Origin: Kribbella jejuensis
GTDB lineage: Bacteria > Actinomycetota > Actinomycetes > Propionibacteriales > Kribbellaceae
DNA: 64,000 nucleotides
Assembly: GCF_006715085.1 (NCBI RefSeq)
Contig: NZ_VFMM01000002.1
Span: 372,001 to 436,000, forward strand
Reading direction: 5' to 3'
Of this stretch, positions 31,818 to 40,103 are shown in pieces; position 1 is the first letter of the stretch; every line of letters begins with the position of its first letter. The position numbers and the translations under genes were made by a program. The notes under the pieces were generated by a model. That model saw only the letters and a list, made by a program, of their open reading frames with translations, did not search any database and was not told the origin of the DNA.

Positions 31818-31976
31818 GGTGTGCTCCTTCAGTCGTGAGTGGCGTCACACTAGGGAGCAGACGGCAACGGCTGGAACCCTTGTCCGCGTTGCGCAAGTTA
31901 GTCGCGATAGCCGTGGTTTTGTGCGTTCTTCTCAGCCACGCTGGGGTGATCGCCGGACGGCTGGAAGGAGGTGGCC
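31818..31976. promoter_or_regulatory. Divergent region between ABC operon and two-component system
   Basis: 159 bp without a gene. An imperfect palindrome AGTGGCGTCACACT and a TTGCGCAA palindrome (31889-31896) are the only marked symmetries. The response regulator encoded on the right probably binds here, but the site cannot be fixed by sight. Confidence 0.3.
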
Positions 31977-33599
31977 ATGAGATCTCAGTTGCGATTTCAC
32001 CGGGCCACTTTGGCTTCCCGGATCCTGATCGCCGTGCTCGCGATCGTCGGAGCGACGATGGCCGCAGGCCTGGCGCTGTACGTGTCGGTGACGCGGGAGA
32101 CGGCCGACCGCAACGCCGAGGAACGGGCCGCGAGCATCGCCACCTCGGTAGCAGATCTGCCGCTGGTGGCCCAGGCAATGACCGATCCCGGCTCGCGCGC
32201 CGAGCTGCGGACCGCCGCCGACCGGGTGGTGGCCGACACCGGGGCGTCGTACGTCGTCGTGATCGGCGCGGACGGCGTGCGGTACACGCACCCGATCGCT
32301 GCCCTGATCGGCCAGAAGGTCGAGGAGCCGGTGGTGGCGCTCGACGGCCGGGTGCACACCGGGGTCGACATCGGCAGCCTGGGCCGGTCGGCGAATGCGC
32401 GGGTCCCGGTCCGGAACGCTGCCGGTACGCCGATCGGCGAGGTCTCGGTCGGCATCCGGGAGAGCGATGTCTCGGCCCGGGTCAGCCAGGTGGTCTGGCC
32501 GGTCGTCTTCTACACCGCGCTGGTGCTCGCGATCGGGGTCGCGGCGTCGCTGATCCTGGCGCGGGCGATCAAGCGGGTCACGTTCGGCCTCGAACCCGCG
32601 GAGATCGTCGCAATGGTGCAGGAACGCGAGGCGATGCTGCACGGCATCCGGGAAGGCGTGATCGCGTTCGACCCGGGCGGCCGGGTGAACGTGCTGAACG
32701 ACGAGGCCCGCCGGCTGCTCGAGCTGCGCGGCGCGCAGCTGGGTCAACGGCTCGAGGAGCTGGTCCCGCCCGGGAGACTGCGCGACCTGTTGTCGGGCGC
32801 GGTCGAGGGCAGTGACGTGGTCGTTGTCACCGACAACAATCTGCTGGTGCTGAACCGGATGCCGGTGATCGTTGCCGGCCGCAACGCGGGCTGGGTGGTG
32901 ACGATTCGCGACCGCACCGAGCTCGAGGCCCTGGTCCGCCAGCTCGACTCCGTGGAGGCGCTGACCACGGCGTTGCGGGCGCAGGAACACGAGTACTCGA
33001 ATCGCCTGCACGTGCTGTCGGTGCTGCTCGGGATCGGCGAGGTCGAGGAGGCCACGGCGTACGCCGAGCAGGTGATCGGGCAGTCCTCGCTGGCCGCCGA
33101 TGTCGTACGGTCCCGGATCGCGCCGCCGGTGGTCGCGGCGCTGCTGATCGCGAAGACGACGGTGGCTGCCGAGCGGGACGTCGAGGTGCGGCTCGCGGCC
33201 GGCAGCGAGTTGCCCGCCGCGGACCTCGACTACACGCCATTGCTGACGGTCCTCGGCAACCTGATCGACAACGCGATCGATGCCGTCTCCGCTGCCCCGA
33301 CGTCGGCCCATCCCCGCGGCCGGGTCACCGTCGAACTGGACGGCAGTACGACCGACGTCCACCTGGTGGTTGCCGACACCGGCCCGGGGATTCCGGCCGA
33401 GCGGCTGGACGACGTGTTCGTGGACGGCTACTCCACCAAGGAACCGCGGGCCGGTGGGATGCGGCGCGGGGTCGGCCTTGCGCTCGTACACCGGCTGGTA
33501 CGGCGGGCCGGTGGGACGATCAGCGTGACGTCGCCGGGAGGGGCGCGGTTCGAAGTGCGGCTGCCGCTGCACAGCCGGGCGAAGGAGACGGTGTCGTGA
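31977..33599 (+). CDS. Sensor histidine kinase, CitA/DcuS family
   Basis: 540 residues. N-terminal membrane helix (RILIAVLAIVGATMAAGLALYV), an extracellular PAS-like sensor of about 130 residues, second membrane helix (VVFYTALVLAIGVAASLIL), cytoplasmic PAS, then the kinase core. The phospho-acceptor is H338 in EHEYSNRLHVLSVLLG; N-box GNLIDNAIDAV, G-boxes DTGPGIP and RGVGLALVHRL. CitA/DcuS kinases sense di- or tricarboxylates. ATG 31977 has AAGGAGG 5 nt upstream, better than GTG 31971. The 3' end overlaps the regulator gene by 4 bp. Confidence 0.94.
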   Translation: MRSQLRFHRATLASRILIAVLAIVGATMAAGLALYVSVTRETADRNAEERAASIATSVADLPLVAQAMTDPGSRAELRTAADRVVADTGASYVVVIGADGVRYTHPIAALIGQKVEEPVVALDGRVHTGVDIGSLGRSANARVPVRNAAGTPIGEVSVGIRESDVSARVSQVVWPVVFYTALVLAIGVAASLILARAIKRVTFGLEPAEIVAMVQEREAMLHGIREGVIAFDPGGRVNVLNDEARRLLELRGAQLGQRLEELVPPGRLRDLLSGAVEGSDVVVVTDNNLLVLNRMPVIVAGRNAGWVVTIRDRTELEALVRQLDSVEALTTALRAQEHEYSNRLHVLSVLLGIGEVEEATAYAEQVIGQSSLAADVVRSRIAPPVVAALLIAKTTVAAERDVEVRLAAGSELPAADLDYTPLLTVLGNLIDNAIDAVSAAPTSAHPRGRVTVELDGSTTDVHLVVADTGPGIPAERLDDVFVDGYSTKEPRAGGMRRGVGLALVHRLVRRAGGTISVTSPGGARFEVRLPLHSRAKETVS

Positions 33600-34288
33600 T
33601 CCGGACGCTGGTCGTCGACGACGACTTCCACGTCGCGCACGCGCACGCCCGGAGCGTCGCGAAGGTGCCAGGGTTCGACGTCGTCGGCGAGGCGCATTCG
33701 GCGGCCGAGGCACACGACCTGGTTGTCTCGCGCCGGCCGGACCTGTTGCTGCTCGACATGTACCTCCCGGACCGGACCGGTCTCGACCTCGTCCGCCAGT
33801 TGGCGGCCGAGTCGACAGGATCGTCAGGGACCGGCGTACCGGACTTCATCCTGATCACCGCGGCCCGCGACATCGAGTCGGTCCGCGCGGCGATCCAGCT
33901 CGGCGCGATCTACTACCTGGTGAAGCCGTTCGCGTTCCCGGCGCTGCGGGAACAGCTCGAGGCGTACCAGCACTGGCGGCTGCGGCTCAGCGAGGCGCGG
34001 GAGGCCGACCAGGACACCGTCGACACGCTGTACAGCATGCTCCGCTCACCGGCCGCCGACGCCCGCCAACGGCGCCGGCTGCCGGCCACGATGGCACGCG
34101 TGCTCGACACCGTGTCCGGCGCCGCGACGGCCATCAGCGCGGCCGACGTCGCGGAAGCTCTCGGCGTCAGCCGCCCGACGGCCCAGCGCTACCTGGCGAT
34201 CCTGGTCCAGCGCGGCCTGCTCGACCTCGACCTCGCCTACGGCGCCACCGGCCGCCCCGAACACCGCTATTCGGCCCGTCGCCGCTGA
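33596..34288 (+). CDS. Response regulator, CitB/DcuR family
   Basis: 230 residues. Receiver domain with acidic pocket VDDDFH, phospho-acceptor D54 in LLLLDMYLPD and the Lys in YYLVKPFAF; C-terminal helix-turn-helix ISAADVAEALGVSRPTAQRYL. GTG start overlaps the kinase stop (GTGA). With the kinase it forms a complete pair; the divergent NMT1-type importer is the natural target. Confidence 0.93.
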   Translation: MIRTLVVDDDFHVAHAHARSVAKVPGFDVVGEAHSAAEAHDLVVSRRPDLLLLDMYLPDRTGLDLVRQLAAESTGSSGTGVPDFILITAARDIESVRAAIQLGAIYYLVKPFAFPALREQLEAYQHWRLRLSEAREADQDTVDTLYSMLRSPAADARQRRRLPATMARVLDTVSGAATAISAADVAEALGVSRPTAQRYLAILVQRGLLDLDLAYGATGRPEHRYSARRR

Positions 34289-34415
34289 CCCGCACCGAGG
34301 CTGTGTTCGGTTGGCTCGCCGATACCCTCACCGATCTGGCGGGTGATCCGGACGAGCACCTGTCGCCCCAAGCCCTGGCGTGCCAACGCGACCTGCCGAT
34401 CCGGTGACGGTGGGC
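34289..34415. other. Spacer with an unsupported short frame
   Basis: 127 bp between the response regulator and the first PIN toxin gene. A plus-strand frame GTG 34301-34405 could encode 34 residues (starting FGWLADTLTDLAGDP), without SD or recognisable homology; it might be a gene fragment. No terminator hairpin seen. Confidence 0.3.
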
Positions 34416-34850
34416 TCAGGGGGCGATGAGGGGGACGGTGGGGAAGTAGGTGAGGTAGCGCTTGGCGTCGCGGGTGAGGAGGCGGTGGCCGGCGATCGCG
34501 GCGTGGGCTCCGATGTAGAAGTCCGCGAGTGGTGAACGGCGAGATCCCCCGCGGCGGCGGTAGGCGACGTACGCCTTCCCGGCCAGGAAGCCCGCATCGA
34601 AGGGCAACGGTTCGCGTCGCAGCTCGGCGTCGTTCAGCACTTCGTCGAGCTCCTCGATGGAGCCGAAGTCGACGGATACCTCGGCGTACACGATGGGGTT
34701 GATCACGAGTGGTCCCTCGTCGCCTGCCCGGGTGAGCGCATCCTCCGACCAGTCGGCCCACTTCGGGTCGTCGGTGGTCAGGTCGAGGATGACGCAGGCA
34801 TCGACGAGTGTTGTCGGGGGCCGGACGAGCGAGAGGTCATTCCTCGCCAC
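34416..34850 (-). CDS. PIN-domain ribonuclease toxin (VapC type)
   Basis: 144 residues. All four acidic PIN positions are visible: D17 (LVDACVILD), E57 (YAEVS), D110 (PLADFYIGAHA) and D128 (LTRDAKRYL). VapC toxins are magnesium-dependent endoribonucleases, often cleaving tRNA. The start lies 14 bp inside the 3' end of the AbrB-type antitoxin gene, the usual antitoxin-first arrangement. Confidence 0.9.
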   Translation of the reverse strand: MARNDLSLVRPPTTLVDACVILDLTTDDPKWADWSEDALTRAGDEGPLVINPIVYAEVSVDFGSIEELDEVLNDAELRREPLPFDAGFLAGKAYVAYRRRGGSRRSPLADFYIGAHAAIAGHRLLTRDAKRYLTYFPTVPLIAP

Positions 34851-35067
34851 GCAACAGCTCCATGATCTCGTCGGTGCTCATTCCGCTGCTACCCCGACCG
34901 CGCAGTCGTGCGGCGGCTCGCCGGCCGTGCGACCGGTCGGACTTCACGCGGACCAGCTGTACCGCGTTCCCACGGACCACGAACTCCACCTCATCGCCCT
35001 CGTGCAGTCCCAGGTGCTCGCGGATCTCCACCGGCACGGTCAGCTGTCCCTTCGGGCGGAGCTTCAT
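34837..35067 (-). CDS. AbrB-type antitoxin (VapB)
   Basis: 76 residues. N-terminal swapped-hairpin AbrB/SpoVT DNA-binding domain (LRPKGQLTVPVEIREHLGL, EGDEVEFVVRGNAVQLV), then a Arg/Gly-rich linker and a short acidic C-terminus (DEIMELLRGEE) that should bind the toxin. Preceded by AGGAGG and by two GTAGGAATC repeats, probable autoregulatory sites. Confidence 0.88.
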   Translation of the reverse strand: MKLRPKGQLTVPVEIREHLGLHEGDEVEFVVRGNAVQLVRVKSDRSHGRRAAARLRGRGSSGMSTDEIMELLRGEE

Positions 35068-35081
35068 CGGCCACCTCCTCA

Positions 35082-35105
35082 GTAGGAATCCAACCTGTAG
35101 GAATC
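35082..35105 (-). repeat. Two direct repeats in the first antitoxin promoter
   Basis: GTAGGAATC at 35082-35090 and 35097-35105, 15 bp apart start to start, upstream of the antitoxin gene. TACGAT (35103-35108, minus strand) could be its -10. AbrB-type antitoxins usually repress their own promoters. Confidence 0.45.
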
Positions 35106-35170
35106 GTACCGCGGTCCGAGGTGCTGGATGTCACGGAGTCCGTGCATACCAGTGGGGTGCTGGTTCGGAA

Positions 35171-35176
35171 TACGGT
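35171..35176 (+). promoter_or_regulatory. -10-like box of the mutase gene
   Basis: TACGGT followed by six G residues and ATG 35183. Either a leaderless promoter or, since the G-run could bind ribosomes, a short leader. Confidence 0.3.
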
Positions 35177-35182
35177 GGGGGG

Positions 35183-36757
35183 ATGAGTCATCGCAGCGAG
35201 TCGGGGTTCGAGTTCGCGCCGGTGTACGGGCCGTTGGACGGGTTCGATCCGGCGAGCAAGCTCGGGGAGCCGGGCGAGTACCCGTACACCCGGGGCGTGT
35301 ACCCGACGATGTACACGCAGCGCCCGTGGACGATGCGGCAGTACGCCGGGTTCGGGACCGCGGCCGAGTCGAACCAGCGGTACCACCAGCTGATCGACCA
35401 CGGCACGATGGGACTGTCCGTCGCGTTCGACCTGCCGACCCAGATGGGGTACGACTCCGACGCGCCGATCGCGCACGGCGAGGTCGGCAAGGTCGGCGTG
35501 GCGATCGACTCGATCGACGACATGCGGGTGCTGTTCGACAAGATCCCGCTGGACCAGGTGTCCACCTCGATGACGATCAACGCACCGGGATCCGTCCTGC
35601 TGCTGCTGTACCAGTTGGTCGCCGAGGAGCAGGGCGTGGCCGGCGACAAGCTCACCGGCACGATCCAGAACGACGTACTGAAGGAGTACATCGCCCGCGG
35701 CACCTACATCTATCCGCCGAAGGAGTCGCTGCGGCTGATCAGCGACATCTTCGCGTACTGCAAGGCCGAACTGCCGCGCTGGAACACGATCTCGATCTCC
35801 GGCTACCACATGGCCGAGGCCGGCGCGACGCCCGCGCAGGAGATCGCGTTCACGCTGGCGAACGGGATCGCGTACGTGCGCGCCGCGCTCGCGTCGGGCC
35901 TGGACGTGGACGAGTTCGCGCCGCGGCTGTCGTTCTTCTTCGTCGCCCGGACCACGCTGCTCGAAGAGGTCGCGAAGTTCCGGGCCGCGCGGCGGATCTG
36001 GGCGCGGGTGATGCGTGACGTGTTCGGCGCAAAGAACCCGAAGTCGCTGATGCTGCGCTTCCACACCCAGACGGCCGGCGTCCAGTTGACCGCGCAGCAG
36101 CCCGAGGTCAACCTTGTCCGGGTCGCCATCCAGGGCCTGGCCGCGGTCCTCGGCGGCACCCAGTCGCTGCACACGAACTCGTACGACGAGGCGATCGCGC
36201 TCCCCACCGAGAAGGCCGCCCGGCTCGCGCTCCGCACGCAGCAGGTGCTGGCCTACGAGACCGACGTCACCGCGACGGTCGACCCCTTCGCCGGGTCGTA
36301 CGTCGTCGAGTCCCTGACGGACGAGGTCGAGGCCGCCGCGGTCGAGCTGATGGACCAGGTCGAGGAGTACGGCGGCGCGGTGGCTGCGATCGAGCAAGGT
36401 TTCCAGAAGCAGGAGATCGAACGCTCGGCGTACCGGATCGCCCAGCAGATCGACTCCGCCGAGCGGGTCGTCGTCGGCATGAACAAGTTCAAGATCGCCG
36501 AGGAGGAGCCGTACGAGCCGCTTCGCGTGGACCCCGCCATCGAGGCGCAGCAGGTGGCCCGCCTGGCCGCCCTCCGCGCCAAGCGCAACCAGGCACTGGT
36601 CGACGAAACCCTCGCCGAACTCAAAAAGGCTGCCCAGGGCAACGAAAACTGCCTGTACCCGATGAAAGCAGCGCTCAAAGCCCAAGCCACCGTGGGCGAA
36701 GTCTGCAACACCCTGAGAGAAGTCTGGGGCGTCTACGTCCCCGCCGACACGTTCTGA
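35183..36757 (+). CDS. Acyl-CoA mutase large subunit (methylmalonyl-CoA mutase-like)
   Basis: 524 residues: the TIM-barrel substrate domain of B12-dependent acyl-CoA mutases without the C-terminal B12-binding domain. RPWTMRQYAGF, GLSVAFDLPTQMGYDSD, SMTINAPG, SISGYHMAEAGA, FHTQTAGVQLTAQQP and GGTQSLHTNSYDEA are the family landmarks. Y54 and R172 lie 118 residues apart, as Tyr89 and Arg207 do in P. shermanii methylmalonyl-CoA mutase (isobutyryl-CoA mutase has Phe and Gln), so a carboxylated substrate such as methylmalonyl-CoA is likely. No B12-binding subunit is encoded in this window; it must come from elsewhere. ATG 35183; the frame upstream is not coding. Confidence 0.9.
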   Translation: MSHRSESGFEFAPVYGPLDGFDPASKLGEPGEYPYTRGVYPTMYTQRPWTMRQYAGFGTAAESNQRYHQLIDHGTMGLSVAFDLPTQMGYDSDAPIAHGEVGKVGVAIDSIDDMRVLFDKIPLDQVSTSMTINAPGSVLLLLYQLVAEEQGVAGDKLTGTIQNDVLKEYIARGTYIYPPKESLRLISDIFAYCKAELPRWNTISISGYHMAEAGATPAQEIAFTLANGIAYVRAALASGLDVDEFAPRLSFFFVARTTLLEEVAKFRAARRIWARVMRDVFGAKNPKSLMLRFHTQTAGVQLTAQQPEVNLVRVAIQGLAAVLGGTQSLHTNSYDEAIALPTEKAARLALRTQQVLAYETDVTATVDPFAGSYVVESLTDEVEAAAVELMDQVEEYGGAVAAIEQGFQKQEIERSAYRIAQQIDSAERVVVGMNKFKIAEEEPYEPLRVDPAIEAQQVARLAALRAKRNQALVDETLAELKKAAQGNENCLYPMKAALKAQATVGEVCNTLREVWGVYVPADTF

Positions 36758-36771
36758 AGGCCACCCTTTGG

Positions 36772-37152
36772 TCAGACGGTCACGAGGTCCAGGTGGATGT
36801 CGGCTTCGGCTGCCAGGGCCGTCAAGTCACCGGGATCCGAGGTGAGGATCGTGTCACCGTCGCGTGCCAGCAGAACGACGGCGGCGTCGATGACATCGCG
36901 CCCGCCTGTGTGCTTGAGCAGTACGCCCGCGTGCCGCCCGAGTTCATCGTCGAGCGGTACTACCTCCACGCCGTCGAGGAGCCGGGCGACCGGCGCTTGA
37001 CGCCCCTGGCCACCTCGCCAGATCTGGCCCACCACGCCGCCGTGAGTGACCGGCGTCCGCCCGGCCAGCAACTCGGCCTTCAGGAGTGCCATCACCTGGC
37101 GATCGCCACGCTCGGCGGCAACAAAGGCGCCGGCGTCGAAGATCAACGTCAT
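36772..37152 (-). CDS. PIN-domain toxin, second module
   Basis: 126 residues. D6 (LIFDAGAF), E14, D89 (DVIDAAVVLLA) and D106 (LTSDPGDL) fit the PIN active site. The position that is Glu in classical VapC (AEVW) is Gln43 here (GQIW), which I recall as normal for this subgroup. Its start overlaps the antitoxin stop by 4 bp. Converges on the mutase gene, 14 bp apart. Confidence 0.82.
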   Translation of the reverse strand: MTLIFDAGAFVAAERGDRQVMALLKAELLAGRTPVTHGGVVGQIWRGGQGRQAPVARLLDGVEVVPLDDELGRHAGVLLKHTGGRDVIDAAVVLLARDGDTILTSDPGDLTALAAEADIHLDLVTV

Positions 37153-37433
37153 GCGGCGCCGTGCGAACGCTTGCCTCGGACAACAGTTGCTCCGGCCCGA
37201 GCAGCTCGGACCGCGTCGGCCATCTCCGCTTCGGTGATGGTGCCGTGCTCCGACTCGTACGCGGCGAGGAAACGCTCCAGCCCGTTCAGCCGGCGTTCGT
37301 GATCGACCTGACGATGCAGAGCTTCGTTCACCCAGGCGCTGACACTGCCTGCCCGCCCCGAGGACACAGCAGCACGGGCCGCGGCCGCAACATCCGGATC
37401 CACGGTCACGGAGAGCTTGTCCTTGTCAGTCAC
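37149..37433 (-). CDS. Antitoxin of the second PIN module
   Basis: 94 residues. The N-terminal KLSVTVDPDVAAAARAAV and SVSAWVNEALHRQV resemble a ribbon-helix-helix antitoxin; the C-terminal half is charged and helical and would wrap the toxin. GTG 37433 has TAGGAT 6 nt upstream (37440-37445), a leaderless layout. Confidence 0.78.
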   Translation of the reverse strand: MTDKDKLSVTVDPDVAAAARAAVSSGRAGSVSAWVNEALHRQVDHERRLNGLERFLAAYESEHGTITEAEMADAVRAARAGATVVRGKRSHGAA

Positions 37434-37480
37434 ACCATCATCCTACTCAAGTCCCACCATCGGGGGCCAGTAAATCTCCA

Positions 37481-38662
37481 TTAGTCCAGGAGGGCGGTCG
37501 AGGTGAGGATGGTGATGCCCAGGCCGATGGCTTCTTCGGAGGGGTTGAAGCCGGGGGTGTGGAGGTCCGCGGCCGACTCCTGAGTGGGTGGGCGGACGCC
37601 GAGGCGGGCCATCGCGCCGGGGACGTGTTCCAGGTACCAGGCGAAGTCCTCGCCGCCGAGGCTCTGGTCCGTCTGCGCGACGGCGCTGGAGCCGAGGGTC
37701 TGGTGGACGGCGTTCTGCAACACGCCGATCGCGGTCGCGTCGTTCATCACCGGAGGCACTCCGTGCGTGAGCTCGGTGTCCACCTCAACGCCGTACGGCG
37801 CGATAATCTGCTCGGCCAGCGTCGGGATGATCTCCTCCGCCAGGCGCCACGCGTTGGCGTCGAGGCAGCGCAGCGTGCCCTCGGCCTCGCCCCGGGACGG
37901 AATCGCGTTGGCGGCCGACCCGGACGTGATGCGGCCCCAGACGAGGGACATCCCGGCGCGCGGGTCCACCCGGCGCGAGAGCGCGGCGGGCAGCGCCGAG
38001 ACCAGGGTCGCGAGCGCGTAGACGAGGTCGGCGGTGAGATGCGGACGGGACGTGTGGCCGCCCGGCCCGTTCAGCCGCACCAGGAGCTTGTCCGCGGCGG
38101 CTGTCAAAGCCCCGACCCGCAGCCCGATCTGTCCCACCTGCAACCTCGGATCGCAGTGCAGCCCGTAGATACGCCGTACGCCGTCCAGCCCACCGGCCGC
38201 GATCACGCCGAGCGCACCGCCGGGCATGATCTCCTCGGCCGGCTGGAAGATCACCCGGACCCGCCGATCCAGCTGCCCGTCCCGCGCCATCCCAGCCAGC
38301 ACCAGGCTCGCCCCGAGCAGCGCGGACGTGTGTACGTCGTGACCGCACGCGTGCGCCACGCCGTCGATCGTCGACCGCCAGGCCGCGTCCACCCCGTCCG
38401 GTACCGGCAGCGCGTCGATGTCCGCCCGCAGCGCGACGCAGGTGTCGCCCGAGCCGATGTCACAGATCAGTCCGGTCCCGGTCGGCAGGACCCGCGGGGA
38501 CAGCCCGGCGCGGACCAGTTGCTTCTCGATCAGTTCGGTCGTCCGGACCTCGTGCCACCCGAGCTCGGGGTGCGCGTGCAGGTCGCGGCGTACGGCGACC
38601 ATGTCCTCGCGTACCGCCTCGACCCGGGCCAGAACGTCCGCGACCAGCAACTGATGACTCAT
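37481..38662 (-). CDS. M20-family amidohydrolase (hippurate hydrolase-like)
   Basis: 393 residues. Dinuclear-metal aminoacylase of the M20D group. Metal ligands appear in CGHDVHTSALLGA, PAEEIMPGGA, and GLHCDPRL, and the C-terminal GGEDFAWYLEHVPG is typical. It hydrolyses N-acyl amino acids, IAA conjugates or similar amides in the cytoplasm. Stands alone on the minus strand between the toxin module and the nucleoside operon. Confidence 0.92.
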   Translation of the reverse strand: MSHQLLVADVLARVEAVREDMVAVRRDLHAHPELGWHEVRTTELIEKQLVRAGLSPRVLPTGTGLICDIGSGDTCVALRADIDALPVPDGVDAAWRSTIDGVAHACGHDVHTSALLGASLVLAGMARDGQLDRRVRVIFQPAEEIMPGGALGVIAAGGLDGVRRIYGLHCDPRLQVGQIGLRVGALTAAADKLLVRLNGPGGHTSRPHLTADLVYALATLVSALPAALSRRVDPRAGMSLVWGRITSGSAANAIPSRGEAEGTLRCLDANAWRLAEEIIPTLAEQIIAPYGVEVDTELTHGVPPVMNDATAIGVLQNAVHQTLGSSAVAQTDQSLGGEDFAWYLEHVPGAMARLGVRPPTQESAADLHTPGFNPSEEAIGLGITILTSTALLD

Positions 38663-38930
38663 CCGGCGATTGTGTCACCCGGCGCGGCGACCACGCACGG
38701 TGAACCTCGCCACGGAGCGTGCGCACCGTGACCCAGGCACCGCAGCCTGTGACCGCGCCGGAGAAGTTGTCGAAATGTGACGGAAACGCCGGTCACTTTC
38801 CGGTATCGAGGCCTGCTTGACGTTCAAAGAAAGACGGACCGCGCCCTATAGTCTGCGGATGGCACGTGGGGGCCGAGAACCAGCCAAGGCGTGCCGGGTC
38901 AAGGATTCTGGTCGACGAAGGAGACGTCCG
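38663..38930. promoter_or_regulatory. Divergent promoter region before bmpA
   Basis: 268 bp without a gene. Toward bmpA, TTCAAA (38823-38828), 18 nt, and TATAGT (38847-38852) form a plausible promoter. CACGGTG (38696-38702) and CACCGTG (38724-38730) make a 7-bp inverted repeat nearer the amidohydrolase start. Confidence 0.45.
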
Positions 38931-40010
38931 GTGAAGAAGTACGTGCGGGGAACGGCGATCGTGGGCGTACTGACGCTCGCCGTGGCCGCTTGTGGCAGCA
39001 AGCCGACCGACAACAGCTCGAGCGGCGGCAGCGCCAACAAGAACTTCAAGGCCTGCATGGTCTCCGACTCCGGGGGCTTCGACGACAAGTCGTTCAACCA
39101 GACCTCGTACAAGGGTCTGCAGGACGCGGTCAAGGAGAAGGGCCTCACCGAGGTCAAGGCCGAGTCGAAGTCCGACAACGACTACACGACCAACATGACC
39201 GCGATGGTCAGTGCCAAGTGCAACGTCATCGTGGCCGTCGGCTTCAAGCTCGAGGACGCCACCGAGGCGGCCGCCAAGGCGAACCCGGACATCAAGTTCG
39301 CGATCGTCGACTCCGCACCCAAGGCCCCGATCGCGAACCTGAAGCCGCTGCTGTTCAACACCGCGCAGTCCAGCTTCCAGGCCGGCTACCTGGCCGCCGC
39401 GATGACGAAGTCCGGCAAGGTCGGTACGTTCGGCGGTCTGCAGATCCCGACCGTGACGATCTTCATGGACGGCTTCGCCCAGGGCGTGCGGTACTACAAC
39501 CAGCAGAAGAGCAAGAACGTCCAGGTGCTCGGCTGGGACGACCAGAAGCAGAAGGGCCTGTTCACCGGCGACTTCGAGGACAAGGCGAAGGGCCAGAACA
39601 ACGCGCAGAACCTGATCACCCAGGGCGCGGACATCCTGTTCCCGGTCGCGGGCCCGTCGGGTCTGGGCGGTCTGCAGGCGGCCAAGGCCAGCAACGGCAA
39701 GGTGAACGCGATCTGGGTCGACACCGACGGTTGCGTGAGCGCCGCGGAATACTGCTCGACCCTGCTGAGCAGCGTCGAGAAGGGCATGGACGTGGCCGTG
39801 AAGGACGCGGTCGAGTCGGTCGTCGACAACAAGTTCGACAACACCCAGTTCACCGGCACGCTGCAGAACGGCGGTACGGCGATCGCGCCGTTCCACGACT
39901 TCGACAGCAAGATCCCGGCGGACGTGAAGTCCGAGCTGGACACGATCAAGGGCGACATCATCAGCGGCAAGATCGTGATCGAGTCGAAGGTTCAGCCCAA
40001 GGCGTCCTGA
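38931..40010 (+). CDS. BmpA/Med-family nucleoside-binding lipoprotein
   Basis: 359 residues. The N-terminus MKKYVRGTAIVGVLTLAVAAC is a lipoprotein signal. The BMP domain follows: KACMVSDSGGFDDKSFNQTSYKG near residue 36, SSFQAGYLAAAMTKSGKVGTFGG and VDTDGC. Such proteins (PnrA, BmpA) bind purine or pyrimidine nucleosides. GTG 38931 has AAGGAG 7 nt upstream; the open frame from 38817 runs through the promoter. First gene of an operon with the ABC importer, cdd and deoA. Confidence 0.93.
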   Translation: MKKYVRGTAIVGVLTLAVAACGSKPTDNSSSGGSANKNFKACMVSDSGGFDDKSFNQTSYKGLQDAVKEKGLTEVKAESKSDNDYTTNMTAMVSAKCNVIVAVGFKLEDATEAAAKANPDIKFAIVDSAPKAPIANLKPLLFNTAQSSFQAGYLAAAMTKSGKVGTFGGLQIPTVTIFMDGFAQGVRYYNQQKSKNVQVLGWDDQKQKGLFTGDFEDKAKGQNNAQNLITQGADILFPVAGPSGLGGLQAAKASNGKVNAIWVDTDGCVSAAEYCSTLLSSVEKGMDVAVKDAVESVVDNKFDNTQFTGTLQNGGTAIAPFHDFDSKIPADVKSELDTIKGDIISGKIVIESKVQPKAS

Positions 40011-40036
40011 TCCGGCACACAATTGCGTAGTACGGT

Positions 40037-40082
40037 GCGAGCCAGGTAGGCAGACCCACAAGGTCCCGCCTTCCTGGCTCGC
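40037..40082 (+). promoter_or_regulatory. Intercistronic hairpin after bmpA
   Basis: GCGAGCCAGG (40037-40046) pairs perfectly with CCTGGCTCGC (40073-40082); inside, GGC/GCC and GACC/GGTC extend the stem to a 5-nt loop. It lies 27 nt past the bmpA stop and 21 nt before the ATPase start. It probably stabilises the bmpA mRNA 3' end or terminates part of the transcripts. Confidence 0.75.
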
Positions 40083-40103
40083 CGTCTGAAGGGAAGGCTG
40101 CGC

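Noticed and set aside
34301..34405. A 34-codon plus-strand ORF after the response regulator
   Set aside because: No SD, no homology I recognise, and no neighbour it would couple to.
35068..35182. A cobalamin riboswitch before the mutase gene
   Set aside because: The gap is short and holds no B12-box-like or long structured sequence.
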